A stretch of DNA of 64,000 nucleotides from Agreia pratensis (GTDB taxonomy: Bacteria > Actinomycetota > Actinomycetes > Actinomycetales > Microbacteriaceae): positions 806,001 to 870,000 of the forward strand of contig NZ_FXAY01000001.1 in NCBI RefSeq assembly GCF_900177685.1, written 5' to 3'. This document shows, in pieces, positions 41,202 to 51,622 of this stretch (position 1 is its first letter; each line of letters starts with the position of its first letter). The notes under the pieces were generated by a model that was not told where the DNA came from, did no database searches, and worked only from the letters and a program-made list of their open reading frames with translations. The position numbers and the translations under genes are program-made.

Positions 41202-41219
41202 TCGAACGACTTCGTTCGA
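41202..41219. promoter_or_regulatory. Candidate ROK repressor operator between the two arms of the sugar locus
   Basis: TCGAACGACTTCGTTCGA is a perfect 18-bp palindrome about 25 bp before the likely repressor ATG and about 145 bp from the binding-protein ATG. Its place between divergent genes and next to a ROK repressor makes it the best operator candidate. Confidence 0.6.
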
Positions 41220-41242
41220 TTCTCGGCCTATATGGTGAGTGT

Positions 41243-42454
41243 ATGACACGAGCAGAGCTTTTCCGAGAATCGGAATTCGCCTCGGGATCGGTCGGCGACA
41301 TCTTTCGCCTGATCCGTTCCGGCGCAGCCTCCTCTCGCTCTGCGCTCGCGCGCCATATCGGCATGGCGCCCTCGACCATATCGCTCAGAATCGACTCTCT
41401 CATTCGCCTCGGCCTCGTCAGCGAGGCCGGCGACGAGCAGTCCCGCGGCGGTCGGCGTGCCCGCTCGCTCGAGGTCTCGACGGGCGCCGGGTTCGTCGGG
41501 GCGATGGATGTCGGTGCTCACCATGTGCAGGTCGGCATCGCCGATCTCGGTGGTCGCATGCTCGCCGTAGAAGATGTACCCGTGGCCATCGAAGACGGCC
41601 CCGCCTTGGCCGCCGAGGCCTTGTGGGCAGCGCTGCGAGGCCTCATCGCCGCGAACGAACTCGATGAGGCGCAGCTTCTGGGGGTAGCCATCGGCCTCCC
41701 CGCTCCCATCGAATACCCGAGCGGCCGTGTCGTTCTGCCCTCGTTCATGCCCAGCTGGCACAACGCCGACCTGCCCGGTCTGTTCAGCGAGTTCACGAGC
41801 GTGCCGGTGCTCGTCGAGAACGACGCGAACCTCATCGCGCTGGCCGAGCAGACGATGGGAGGCCAGAGCAGCGACCAGCTCCTGGCCATCAAACTCGGCA
41901 CCCGCATCGGCTGCGGCATCGTCTCCGACGGTCGACTGCACCGCGGGGCCGGCGGTGCGGCCGGCGAGATCAGCCATACCTCGGTGCAGGGAACCTCCAC
42001 GATCTCGTGCGTCTGCGGCACCCCGAACTGCCTCGAGTCCGTCGCGAGCGGCGGCGCGATCGTGGCGCGGCTGTCGCAGCTGGGGTACGACGTGCAGACC
42101 GCCGCAGACGTCGTCGAGCTCGGCCGCGGGGGCGACGCTCAGGTCGTCGATATCCTGCGCAGCGCCGGCACCTCGATCGGCGGCGTCCTCGCGTCGATCG
42201 TCAACTTCTTCAATCCGCGTGACGTGATCCTCGGTGGAGCGATGTCTGCGTCGGCGCCCCTGGTCGCCGCCATCCGGGCCGAACTCTTCCAACGCTGCCT
42301 TCCGCTGGTCGGCAACGACCTCGACGTGCGCGCCGCGCGCAGCCCCGGCGATGCCGGCGTGCGGGGCGCGGCGCACCTGATTCTCGAAGAGGTGCTGGCG
42401 CCCGCCCGCATCGAGCAGCTCGTTCGAGAACTCGACGACACGACGCCCGCCTGA
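41243..42454 (+). CDS. ROK family transcriptional repressor
   Basis: 403 residues. A winged helix at about 15-75 (RSGAASSRSALARHIGMAPS, LRIDSLIRLGLV) precedes a ROK domain with sugar-binding GAMDVGAHHVQVGIAD, VENDANLIALAEQ and a zinc motif CVCGTPNCLES. ROK repressors of this form (NagC/XylR type) bind a sugar or sugar phosphate and release DNA. ATG 41243 gives the standard N-terminus; earlier in-frame starts would overlap the regulatory region. It is the first gene of the plus-strand arm and probably controls both arms. Confidence 0.88.
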   Translation: MTRAELFRESEFASGSVGDIFRLIRSGAASSRSALARHIGMAPSTISLRIDSLIRLGLVSEAGDEQSRGGRRARSLEVSTGAGFVGAMDVGAHHVQVGIADLGGRMLAVEDVPVAIEDGPALAAEALWAALRGLIAANELDEAQLLGVAIGLPAPIEYPSGRVVLPSFMPSWHNADLPGLFSEFTSVPVLVENDANLIALAEQTMGGQSSDQLLAIKLGTRIGCGIVSDGRLHRGAGGAAGEISHTSVQGTSTISCVCGTPNCLESVASGGAIVARLSQLGYDVQTAADVVELGRGGDAQVVDILRSAGTSIGGVLASIVNFFNPRDVILGGAMSASAPLVAAIRAELFQRCLPLVGNDLDVRAARSPGDAGVRGAAHLILEEVLAPARIEQLVRELDDTTPA

Positions 42455-42509
42455 ACGCTCAGACACTATCCCCGCCCCGACCTTTCGTCTTAGAACTGCG
42501 AGTACTTCT

Positions 42510-43541
42510 GTGATCCACCCGCACCACTCGGCCCTCGAGGTCGTGATCGCGATCGACATCGGCGGCACGACGGTCAAGGGCGCGGCCGTCGACGCCGCGG
42601 GCACGGTGGTCGCGCGGCACACCACCGCGACCTTCGATGGCGGCCGTGACGCCTACGAGAGCGTGCTGGCGATCGCGCGCCGGCTCGTCGACGAAGCGGC
42701 GGCGGGCGGCTTCACGATCGCGGGCATCGGCATCGCCTCGCCGGGACTGGTCGACCCCGAGTCGGGTACCGTGCGCTTCGCCGCCAATCTCGGATGGGAC
42801 GGCTTTCCGCTGCGTCAGCTGCTCGAGGCCGAGTTCAGCGTCGCCGTCAGCGTCGGCCACGACGCCCGCTCGGCCGCGCTGGCCGAACGCGCCGCCCAGG
42901 GGGCCGGCGCATCCGGCACCGACGCGGGCTCGAGCTACGACGCCGCGTACGACGACGCCCTCATCGTGCCCATCGGCACCGGCGTCTCGTCTGCCGTCGT
43001 CTCGGGCGGCGTTCTCGTCGAGGGTGCCACCGGCGCCGCGGGCGAGCTCGGCCACATGCTGGCCGTGCCGAACGGCGCGCTCTGCACGTGCGGGCAGCGA
43101 GGCTGCATCGAGGCCTACGCGTCGGGAACGACGATCCTCGATCGGTACCGCGAGCACGGCGGAACCATCGCGTCGTCGACCCGGGCCATCGCATCCGCTC
43201 TCGACACCGACCCGATCGCCGCCCGTGTCTGGGCCGACGCCGTCGATGCCCTGTCTGTCGGGCTCGCCGGCATCACCGCGGTGCTCGATCCTGCCGTGAT
43301 CGTGATCGGTGGGGGCGTTTCGGCGGCGGGCGACACTCTGATCGCGCCGCTCCGCGAGGCCGTCACGGCCAGGCTCGGCTGGCGCTCGACCCCGCGCATC
43401 GAGCAGTCTGCGCTCGGGGCATTGGGTGGCCTGATCGGCGCGGCGATCATCGGCTGGGCAGATCGGGTTCCGGATGCGGGCTTCGCCCGACAGGCCCTCC
43501 GTTCGCTGGGGCCGGAACAGCGCGGAGCATCTGATGCCTAG
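42510..43541 (+). CDS. ROK family sugar kinase
   Basis: 343 residues. The phosphate-binding AIDIGGTTVKGAAVD is at the N-terminus. The catalytic Asp is in SVGHDARSAALAE, and the zinc-type ROK signature ELGHMLAVPNGALCTCGQRGC lies after a poorly conserved Gly/Ser-rich insertion (GASGTDAGSSYDAAYDD). There is no DNA-binding domain, so this is an enzyme that phosphorylates a hexose, amino sugar or related compound. GTG start. It overlaps the MFS gene by 8 bp. Confidence 0.9.
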   Translation: MIHPHHSALEVVIAIDIGGTTVKGAAVDAAGTVVARHTTATFDGGRDAYESVLAIARRLVDEAAAGGFTIAGIGIASPGLVDPESGTVRFAANLGWDGFPLRQLLEAEFSVAVSVGHDARSAALAERAAQGAGASGTDAGSSYDAAYDDALIVPIGTGVSSAVVSGGVLVEGATGAAGELGHMLAVPNGALCTCGQRGCIEAYASGTTILDRYREHGGTIASSTRAIASALDTDPIAARVWADAVDALSVGLAGITAVLDPAVIVIGGGVSAAGDTLIAPLREAVTARLGWRSTPRIEQSALGALGGLIGAAIIGWADRVPDAGFARQALRSLGPEQRGASDA

Positions 43542-44853
43542 GAACGCTCTCGCCGGCAGCTCGCTCGACCGAAGGCTGATGCTCATCTGGGGCGCCGGCG
43601 TTCTGGCTTACATCGTCTCGATCGTGAACCGTACCTCGCTCTCCGCGGTTGGCACCGAGGCGTCGGCACGCTTCCACGCCGACGCGTCAACCCTGGCGCT
43701 CTTCGCCGTTCTGCAACTGCTGGTCTACGGTGCGATGCAGATCCCCGTGGGCCTGCTGCTCGACCGTTTCGGTTCGCGACGCGTCATGACCGTGGGAATG
43801 CTGGTCATGGCCGCCGGACAACTCGTGATGGCGCTGACCCCCGACGTGCACATCGCGATCGCCGCACGCGTTCTGCTCGGTGCCGGCGATGCCGCGATCT
43901 TCCCCAGCATCCTGCGCGTGATCGCCGCATGGTTCCCGGTGAAGCGCGCTCCGATCATCATTCAGTTCACCGGGCTGCTCGGGCAGTTCGGCCAGATCGT
44001 CTCGGTCATTCCTCTGGCCGCCCTGCTGCACGCCACGAACTGGCCCACCGCCTTCGTCTCGCTCGCCGCCGTTGGCGCGCTGGCCGGCATCCTGACCTTC
44101 GCCATGGTGCGAAACGAACCCGAGGAGACGGGCGCGATCACCGTGGTGACGAGCCGCCCCGATCTGCGGCAGGGGTTTGTGGATGCCTGGAAGCACCCGG
44201 GCACTCGGCTCGCGTTCTGGTCGCACTTCTCCACGCCGTTCGCGGGCAACGCGTTCGCTCTGCTGTGGGGCTACCCGTTCCTCGTCGAGGGACTCGGGCT
44301 GTCGGTGCAGCTCGCATCGCTGATCTTCACCTTCTATGTGCTGGTCGGGCTCGTCCTGGGGCCTGTCGTCGGGGCGGCGTCCGCCCGGCATCCACTGCGC
44401 CGATCGTGGATCGTGCTGACCGTCGTCGGGGCCCAGGCCGCACTCTGGGCCGTGGTCATTCTCTGGCCGGGTGCTGCTCCCCTGCCCGTGATCTTCGCGC
44501 TGGTCGCTGCGCTCTGCGCTGGTGGCCCCGGCTCGATGATCGCATTCGACCTCACCCGCGCCCACAACCCGGCACAGCGTCTGGGAACCGCCACGGGAAT
44601 CGTGAACGGCGGCGGCTTTCTCGCCAGCGTCCTCGCGATCCTGTTCATCGGTATCGCCATGGATGTGCAGGGCGCGGGGACTCCTGCGACCTACTCCCTC
44701 GCCGCATTCAAGATCGCCTTCCTCGTGCAATTCCCGATCTGGGCCGTCGGCATCGTCGCCCTGCTGCGCGAACGTCGCCGCACCCGCGCGGTGATGGCGG
44801 CCAGAGGCATCCATCTGCCCCGAATTCGCGACGTGATCGCCCGGAGGCGATGA
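43534..44853 (+). CDS. MFS transporter of the sugar locus
   Basis: 439 residues with twelve predicted helices. The loop LLLDRFGSRRVMTVGMLVMA is the MFS signature between helices 2 and 3. It resembles the ACS/nitrate-sialate type (IVNRTSLSAVG, DAAIFPSILRVIAAWFP). It overlaps the kinase gene by 8 bp and the next gene by 4 bp. It may import a second form of the substrate or export a product. Confidence 0.88.
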   Translation: MPRNALAGSSLDRRLMLIWGAGVLAYIVSIVNRTSLSAVGTEASARFHADASTLALFAVLQLLVYGAMQIPVGLLLDRFGSRRVMTVGMLVMAAGQLVMALTPDVHIAIAARVLLGAGDAAIFPSILRVIAAWFPVKRAPIIIQFTGLLGQFGQIVSVIPLAALLHATNWPTAFVSLAAVGALAGILTFAMVRNEPEETGAITVVTSRPDLRQGFVDAWKHPGTRLAFWSHFSTPFAGNAFALLWGYPFLVEGLGLSVQLASLIFTFYVLVGLVLGPVVGAASARHPLRRSWIVLTVVGAQAALWAVVILWPGAAPLPVIFALVAALCAGGPGSMIAFDLTRAHNPAQRLGTATGIVNGGGFLASVLAILFIGIAMDVQGAGTPATYSLAAFKIAFLVQFPIWAVGIVALLRERRRTRAVMAARGIHLPRIRDVIARRR

Positions 44854-45920
44854 CCGCAGTGCCCACCATCTCTTCACCCGCCCACCTCTCCTCCCCCGAC
44901 GGAAAGACAGCCATGACACACACTCCGCTTCGAATCGGCCTCATCGGCGCCGGCGGCATCAGCCACTCGCACCTTCGGCACCTGCTCACCCTCGGCGCCG
45001 ATGTGTACGTCTACTCCGAAGCAGGAGCGGCCGAGCTGGTCGCCCTCTACGGCGGAACCGTGGTGGACAGCCTCGACGAGCTGCTGGCGGCGGTGGACTT
45101 CGTCGACGTGGCCACCCCGACGTTCACGCACCACGCCCTGGTCAAGCGTGCGCTCGAGGCCGGCAAGCACGTGATCAGCGAGAAGCCGCTCGCGCGCACC
45201 GACGCGGAGGTCGACGAGCTCGCAGGTCTGGCAGACGAACTCGGCCTCATGCTGTTCCCCGCCCACGTCGTGCGGTTCTTCCCCGAGTACGTCCTGCTGA
45301 AAGAGGCCGTCGCATCCGGTCGACTCGGCGACCTCGCGGTACTCCGCTTCTCTCGATCCGGCGCTTTTCCCACCCGCACTCCCTGGTTCGCCGACCGCGC
45401 TCTGTCGGGCGGCATCATCATGGATCAGATGATCCACGACATCGACATCGCGAGGTGGGTCGCAGGTCCCGTCGAGCGAGTATCCGCGGTCTCCTCTCAT
45501 GCGGGGGATGCGACGACGCCGGTCGAGGCAGCGCACGTTCTGCTCACCCACAGCTCGGGAGCCATCAGTCACATCGCCGGAATCTGGGGCCCGTCGCACC
45601 TGCCTTTCACCACGGAATATTCGGTGACGGGAACCGAGGGTTCGCTCGCCCATTCCTCGGTGGCGGAACGCAACTACATTTCACACCTCGCCAGCACAGA
45701 CGCGCCGAGTGGCCTGCTGCCGGAGGTCGACCCGGCAGAGAACCCCTACTTCGCCGAGCTGCGCGAATTCACCGACGCTTTCGGCGGAGGTGCGGCGCCG
45801 CGGGTGTCTGCTGCCGAAGGCGCCGAAGCCGTGCGCCTCGCCAACGCCGCCCTACTCTCGCTCGAGACGGGGCAACCTGTCGATATCGAATCCCCCTCAG
45901 CACAGGCCACCGGAAAGTAG
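44850..45920 (+). CDS. Gfo/Idh/MocA family oxidoreductase (first of two)
   Basis: 356 residues from the ATG that overlaps the MFS stop (ATGA). A second in-frame ATG at 44913 has GGAAAG at better spacing and gives the usual family N-terminus MTHTPLRIGLIGAGGISHSH, so the protein may start there (335 residues). The NAD(P) Rossmann fold is GLIGAGGISHSHLRH. EKPLARTDAEVDEL holds the catalytic Lys, and MDQMIHDIDIARW is the conserved active-site His region. Substrate is probably a sugar or inositol derivative. Confidence 0.88.
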   Translation: MTAVPTISSPAHLSSPDGKTAMTHTPLRIGLIGAGGISHSHLRHLLTLGADVYVYSEAGAAELVALYGGTVVDSLDELLAAVDFVDVATPTFTHHALVKRALEAGKHVISEKPLARTDAEVDELAGLADELGLMLFPAHVVRFFPEYVLLKEAVASGRLGDLAVLRFSRSGAFPTRTPWFADRALSGGIIMDQMIHDIDIARWVAGPVERVSAVSSHAGDATTPVEAAHVLLTHSSGAISHIAGIWGPSHLPFTTEYSVTGTEGSLAHSSVAERNYISHLASTDAPSGLLPEVDPAENPYFAELREFTDAFGGGAAPRVSAAEGAEAVRLANAALLSLETGQPVDIESPSAQATGK

Positions 45921-46967
45921 ATGACGATGCGCACTCCCGACCGCCCCCTGAAGATCGCCGTCATGTCGTTCGCGCACACCCACGCTCGTGGCTACATCGA
46001 CCTGCTCAAGGGCACCCCATCGGTGAGCCTGCTCACCTCCGATCCCGGTGAGCACTCCGACACAGAGCTGCGCGGGCGCGCGTTCGCCGAGCACCTCGGC
46101 GTCGACTACGTCGACAGCTACGACGAGCTCATGGCCTGGCAACCGGATGCGGTGATCGTCACCAGCGAGAACGCCCGCCACCGGGCCGACGTCGAGCGCG
46201 CGGCCGCGGCCGGGGCGCACATCCTGTGCGAGAAGCCGCTCGCCACGAGCCACGAAGACGGCGTGGCGATGCTCGAAGCGGCAGACGCCGCAGGCGTCAT
46301 CCTGATGGTCGCGTTTCCCGTGCGCTTCGCGAGCACCTTCTCTCGGCTGAAGGCCGAGTACGACGCGGGCCAGCTCGGGCAGGTCTTCTCTATTCGCGGC
46401 AGCAACAACGGCAAGCTGCCGAGTGAGCGTGCGTGGTTCACCGACCCTGAGCTCTCGGGCGGAGGCGCTCTCGTCGATCACGTCGTGCACATCGCCGATC
46501 TGTTGGAGGCTCTGATGGGCGCGGCGCCCGTGTCGGTGACCGCCGTCACCAACCAGAAGCTGCACGCCGACAGGGCCCGCGCCGAGACAGCCGGTCTTGT
46601 GACCATCAGCTACGACAACGGCGTGATCGCGGCGATCGACTGCTCGTGGAGCCAACCCGACACGGCTCCGAGCTGGGGCGGTGTCTCTGTGACCCTGGCC
46701 GGCACCGCGGGAACCGTGGCCGTCGACTTCTTCGGACCGCGCGCACGTGGTCTCGACACGGCGACAGGCCTGCCGATCGAGGCGCCCTACGGACCGAACT
46801 TCGACGAGGCTCTACTGTCGAGCTTCATCGACGCGGTCTGCTCGGGAGAGCAGCCCCAACCCGACGGCGGCGTAGGGCTGCGTACTCTCGACATCGTGCT
46901 GGCGGCGCAGGAGTCGGCCCGCACGGGTCGAACGATCGCCGTGGCTGACGTCGCCTCGAGCAGCTAG
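45921..46967 (+). CDS. Gfo/Idh/MocA family oxidoreductase (second of two)
   Basis: 348 residues, starting directly after the stop of the first dehydrogenase. The N-terminus (KIAVMSFAHTHARGYIDLL) lacks a classical GxGxxG and carries SFAHTHA instead, as in some dehydrogenases of this family that act together with a partner. CEKPLATSHEDGVAML and GGALVDHVVHIADLL hold the active-site Lys and His. Two tandem members suggest a two-step oxidation/reduction, for example a 3-keto-sugar route. The pathway itself is inference. Confidence 0.88.
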   Translation: MTMRTPDRPLKIAVMSFAHTHARGYIDLLKGTPSVSLLTSDPGEHSDTELRGRAFAEHLGVDYVDSYDELMAWQPDAVIVTSENARHRADVERAAAAGAHILCEKPLATSHEDGVAMLEAADAAGVILMVAFPVRFASTFSRLKAEYDAGQLGQVFSIRGSNNGKLPSERAWFTDPELSGGGALVDHVVHIADLLEALMGAAPVSVTAVTNQKLHADRARAETAGLVTISYDNGVIAAIDCSWSQPDTAPSWGGVSVTLAGTAGTVAVDFFGPRARGLDTATGLPIEAPYGPNFDEALLSSFIDAVCSGEQPQPDGGVGLRTLDIVLAAQESARTGRTIAVADVASSS

Positions 46968-46977
46968 GCGTGAGACA

Positions 46978-47033
46978 AATCGACGACCTGTCGAACAGCC
47001 AACGCCTCATTCGACAAAAGCGACACGTCGATT
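46978..47033. promoter_or_regulatory. Nested inverted repeats upstream of mmsA
   Basis: Outer arms AATCGACG (46978-46985) and CGTCGATT (47026-47033) enclose inner arms TGTCGAA (46989-46995) and TTCGACA (47010-47016). The TCGACA half-site also appears between the PucR gene and the aminotransferase gene. The site lies just upstream of the mmsA start at 47061. Confidence 0.6.
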
Positions 47034-47060
47034 GACGCGCTGAGGCCTTAGCTTTGGGCC

Positions 47061-48572
<1,512 letters not shown>

Positions 48573-48596
48573 GTTCGCCCCGTTCGAGCCTGGCCG

Positions 48597-50132
48597 CTAC
48601 TGCCCGTTCTCCTCGGGATCGATGAGCTGCAGCGCCGACCAGAGCTCTGCCCTCGCCGCGAACTGCTCCAGATCGAGCCCGAGCAGGGTGTCCGCCGCGG
48701 CCACCCGGTTGCGCAGGGTGTGTCGGTGGATGCCGAGCTGGCGGGCAGCCGGGTCCCACGCTCCGTTGTGCTCGAGCCACACCCGCAGTGTTTCTGCGAG
48801 AGCCTCACGATCGCGCAGCGGCAGGTCGAGCAACGGCCTCAGGATGCGTCGGGCCACCGCCTCGCCGCCGCTCGCGGCGAGCAGTCCCTGCATCCCCTCG
48901 TCGGCGAGTCGTTCGAACAAGATGAAGGGATGCTCGCGCGACACGGCGCGACCGGCGTGGCCCGCCTCGGTGAGAGCGCGAGGCAGCTCGTTCCACCGCA
49001 CCGGCCCCGAAGTACCCGCGCGAAGCCCATGACGCAGGAGCAGCGCCTGCAGATCGTCGAATTCGTCGTTGCCCGTGATCAGCAGAATGCGCCCGCCGCG
49101 CTCGGCGAAGAAGAGCCGGCCACTGTTCTGGTCGGCATGCAGCTCGAGCTCATCGAGCAACGCCTGCCCAGAGACCTCCCCCACCACCGCGGTGAGTCGC
49201 ACGGGCTCGGCCGGCAGCGCGCCCCAGAGCGACTCGGCCGTGCGGTCGGCCACGTCGATCACGCCGGCCAGAAGCAGTTCGAACAGGCCGGTGCGAAGCC
49301 GCCGCCGTGCCGCGTCCAGGTTGCGGCGCTGCTCGAGCGCGATACTCGCGAGCCCGATCACGCTCTCCACCACGTCGCTGCCCGCGGCATCCAGAGGTTC
49401 GGAGGCACCGACGGCCAGCACTCCGCGAAGCTGACCGCGCTGGCCGATGGTCTGCAATGTGATGCCATCGCCTGCGTCGAGGATGTTGAGGCCGGCCCGC
49501 GATCCACGCGCCAGCGTGCGGGCCACCGCCTCGGCGACCACGGGTTCGAGCTCGGCCGGCACCGGGGCGAGCCCCGGCACCCGCAGCCGGTTTCCCACGG
49601 AATCGTAGAGCGCCACCCAGCAGTCGAGCCGGTCGGCGAGTTCGAGCAGGATGGCGCCGAGACCGTCGACCCGCAGCGCTGCCCTGGCGACGGCGCGCTG
49701 GGCGTCGAGCGACCACTGCAGGCGCTCGCGCCGCTCGTCGGCGAGTACGTCGGCGACCCATCGGATGATGCCGATAAACGGAGTACGCCGCTCGACCTCG
49801 AAGAGCGGCAATCCCGCCCGATCGCACGAGGCCGCCAGGGCATCCGGAATGCGATCGTGCACGATGCCCGTGGCGAACCCGAGCGCGACCACGCCTCGCG
49901 CGAGAAGCCGGTCGACGTACTCGGCGACGAACGCGTCGTTGCGCTCGGTGAACTGAGCGCCGTCGGTGAGCAGCAGTTGGCCAGGCTCCAGCCATGGCGT
50001 CGGATCGGCCAGATCCGAGCTGTGCGCCCAGGACAGCGGTTCGTCTATGAACGCATCGTCTGCCGCGCCGCCCGCCGCCAGTCTCAGGCGAAAGTCGCCT
50101 TCGGCGAGAAGCCGTCTCATGGTTGCCGGCAC
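48597..50132 (-). CDS. PucR-type transcriptional regulator (GabR-like)
   Basis: 511 residues. The N-terminal PucR ligand domain spans about 5-130 (DEPLSWAHSSDLADPTPWLEPGQLLL). A middle region resembles a GAF/GGDEF-like sensor, and the C-terminal helix-turn-helix is HNGAWDPAARQLGIHRHTLRNRV at about 460-485. The gene is divergent from a class III aminotransferase. In Corynebacterium a PucR-type GabR activates gabTDP, so a similar role is likely here. The GTG at 50132 or an ATG at 50120 may be the start. Confidence 0.88.
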   Translation of the reverse strand: MPATMRRLLAEGDFRLRLAAGGAADDAFIDEPLSWAHSSDLADPTPWLEPGQLLLTDGAQFTERNDAFVAEYVDRLLARGVVALGFATGIVHDRIPDALAASCDRAGLPLFEVERRTPFIGIIRWVADVLADERRERLQWSLDAQRAVARAALRVDGLGAILLELADRLDCWVALYDSVGNRLRVPGLAPVPAELEPVVAEAVARTLARGSRAGLNILDAGDGITLQTIGQRGQLRGVLAVGASEPLDAAGSDVVESVIGLASIALEQRRNLDAARRRLRTGLFELLLAGVIDVADRTAESLWGALPAEPVRLTAVVGEVSGQALLDELELHADQNSGRLFFAERGGRILLITGNDEFDDLQALLLRHGLRAGTSGPVRWNELPRALTEAGHAGRAVSREHPFILFERLADEGMQGLLAASGGEAVARRILRPLLDLPLRDREALAETLRVWLEHNGAWDPAARQLGIHRHTLRNRVAAADTLLGLDLEQFAARAELWSALQLIDPEENGQ

Positions 50133-50152
50133 TGACCACCTCTATCGTCGTT

Positions 50153-50212
50153 ATGTCGACTCTTAGGCTAGTCGATCGACATTTCGGCACTCGTTTCGTG
50201 TGGCGAACACGA
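50153..50212. promoter_or_regulatory. Inverted repeats between the PucR-type and aminotransferase genes
   Basis: ATGTCGA (50153-50159) and TCGACAT (50176-50182) form one pair. TCGTGT (50196-50201) and ACACGA (50207-50212) form another, just before the aminotransferase ATG. The TCGACA core is shared with the mmsA upstream site, so a common regulator is plausible. Confidence 0.55.
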
Positions 50213-50224
50213 CACACTGACACC

Positions 50225-51523
50225 ATGCCGAGTAACGAATCCGTCTCCCTCTCCGATCGCTCTACCGTCTTTCACTCCTGGTCGGCCCAAGGGGCGTTGG
50301 CCCCGCTGGCGATCGCGAGCGGACTGGGAAGCCGAGTATGGGACTTCGACGGTAAGGAGTACCTCGACTTCTCGTCGCAGCTGGTGAATGTGAACATCGG
50401 CCACCAGCATCCGAAGGTCGTTGCCGCCATCCAGGAGCAGGCCGCCCTGCTCACGACCGTCGCACCGGCACACGCGAACGCCACCCGCGCCGAGGCTGCC
50501 CGCCTCATCCTCGATCGGGCGCCTGAGGTCTTCGAGAAGGTGTTCTTCACGAATGGTGGTGCCGATGCGAACGAGAACGCGATCCGCATGGCCCGTCTGT
50601 ACACGGGCCGCGACAAGGTGATCTCGCACTACCGCTCGTACCACGGCAACACCGGGGCCGCCATCGTCGCCACCGGCGATTGGCGACGGATGCCCAACGA
50701 GTACGCCCGCGGACACGTGCACGTGTTCGGCCCCTACCTCTACCGCTCCGAGTTCTGGGCGTCGACGCCCGAGGAGGAATCGGCCAGGGCGCTGCGCCAC
50801 CTCGAGCGCGTCATCCAGTCCGAAGGTCCCGACACGGTCGCCGCGATCCTGATCGAGACCATCCCCGGCACCGCCGGCATCCTGGTACCGCCGCCCGGCT
50901 ATCTGAAAGGCGTGCGCGAGCTCGCCGACCGCTACGGCATCGTGCTCATCCTCGACGAGGTCATGGCCGGATTCGCGCGCACCGGCCAATGGTTCGCGTT
51001 CGACGCCTTCGATGTCGTGCCCGACCTCATCACCTTCGCCAAGGGCGTCAACTCGGGCTACGTGCCCGTCGGTGGCGTGCTCATCTCCGGGCCGATCGCG
51101 CACCACTTCGACGAGCGGGTCTTCCCCGGCGGGCTCACCTACTCCGGGCATCCACTCGCGGCTGCCAGCATCGTGGCGACCCTTCACGCGATGGCGGATG
51201 AGGGCGTGGTCGAGAACGCGCGCACCATCGGCGAGTCGGTGATCGGTCCGACGCTCGCTCGCCTCGCCTCGACCCACGAGGTGATCGGCGAGGTGCGCGG
51301 CACCGGAGTGTTCTGGGCAGTCGAGCTCGTCGCCGACCGCGCCTCCCGCGAACCACTGGATGCGGCCACCATGGGCCGCCTGAAGTCCTCGCTGCTCTCC
51401 GCAGGGCTGCTTCCTTTCATCGCAGAGAACCGAATTCATATCGTGCCTCCCGCCGTGATCACCCCCGCCGAAGCCGACCACGGTCTCGCACTTCTCGATG
51501 AGGCGCTGTCCGTTCTCCGATGA
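50225..51523 (+). CDS. Class III aminotransferase, GABA/beta-alanine type
   Basis: 432 residues. The PLP lysine is Lys 273 in ITFAKGVNSGYVPVGG. Family segments are KVFFTNGGADANENAIRMAR, SYHGNTGAA and ILDEVMAGFARTG. The neighbours MmsA (malonate semialdehyde) and a GabD-like enzyme (succinate semialdehyde) point to beta-alanine or GABA as amino donor; taurine-type specificity is also possible. ATG 50225 gives the proper N-terminus; the long upstream in-frame extension runs through the operator region. Confidence 0.9.
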   Translation: MPSNESVSLSDRSTVFHSWSAQGALAPLAIASGLGSRVWDFDGKEYLDFSSQLVNVNIGHQHPKVVAAIQEQAALLTTVAPAHANATRAEAARLILDRAPEVFEKVFFTNGGADANENAIRMARLYTGRDKVISHYRSYHGNTGAAIVATGDWRRMPNEYARGHVHVFGPYLYRSEFWASTPEEESARALRHLERVIQSEGPDTVAAILIETIPGTAGILVPPPGYLKGVRELADRYGIVLILDEVMAGFARTGQWFAFDAFDVVPDLITFAKGVNSGYVPVGGVLISGPIAHHFDERVFPGGLTYSGHPLAAASIVATLHAMADEGVVENARTIGESVIGPTLARLASTHEVIGEVRGTGVFWAVELVADRASREPLDAATMGRLKSSLLSAGLLPFIAENRIHIVPPAVITPAEADHGLALLDEALSVLR

Positions 51524-51622
51524 CGACGACGTCGACTCGGCACACAGTGATCGTGGATGCCGTGCTCACGAAACCATCGAAATCATTTCTGCTGTTGCCA
51601 CCACGATCGAAGGATCTGCCCT

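Noticed and set aside
42459-43586. Long open frame opposite the ROK kinase gene
   Set aside because: Charged low-complexity antisense translation; kinase motifs on the plus strand are clear.
43929-44849. Long N-terminal extension of the first Gfo/Idh gene
   Set aside because: The extension is an out-of-frame translation of the MFS gene; the Rossmann fold begins after 44850.
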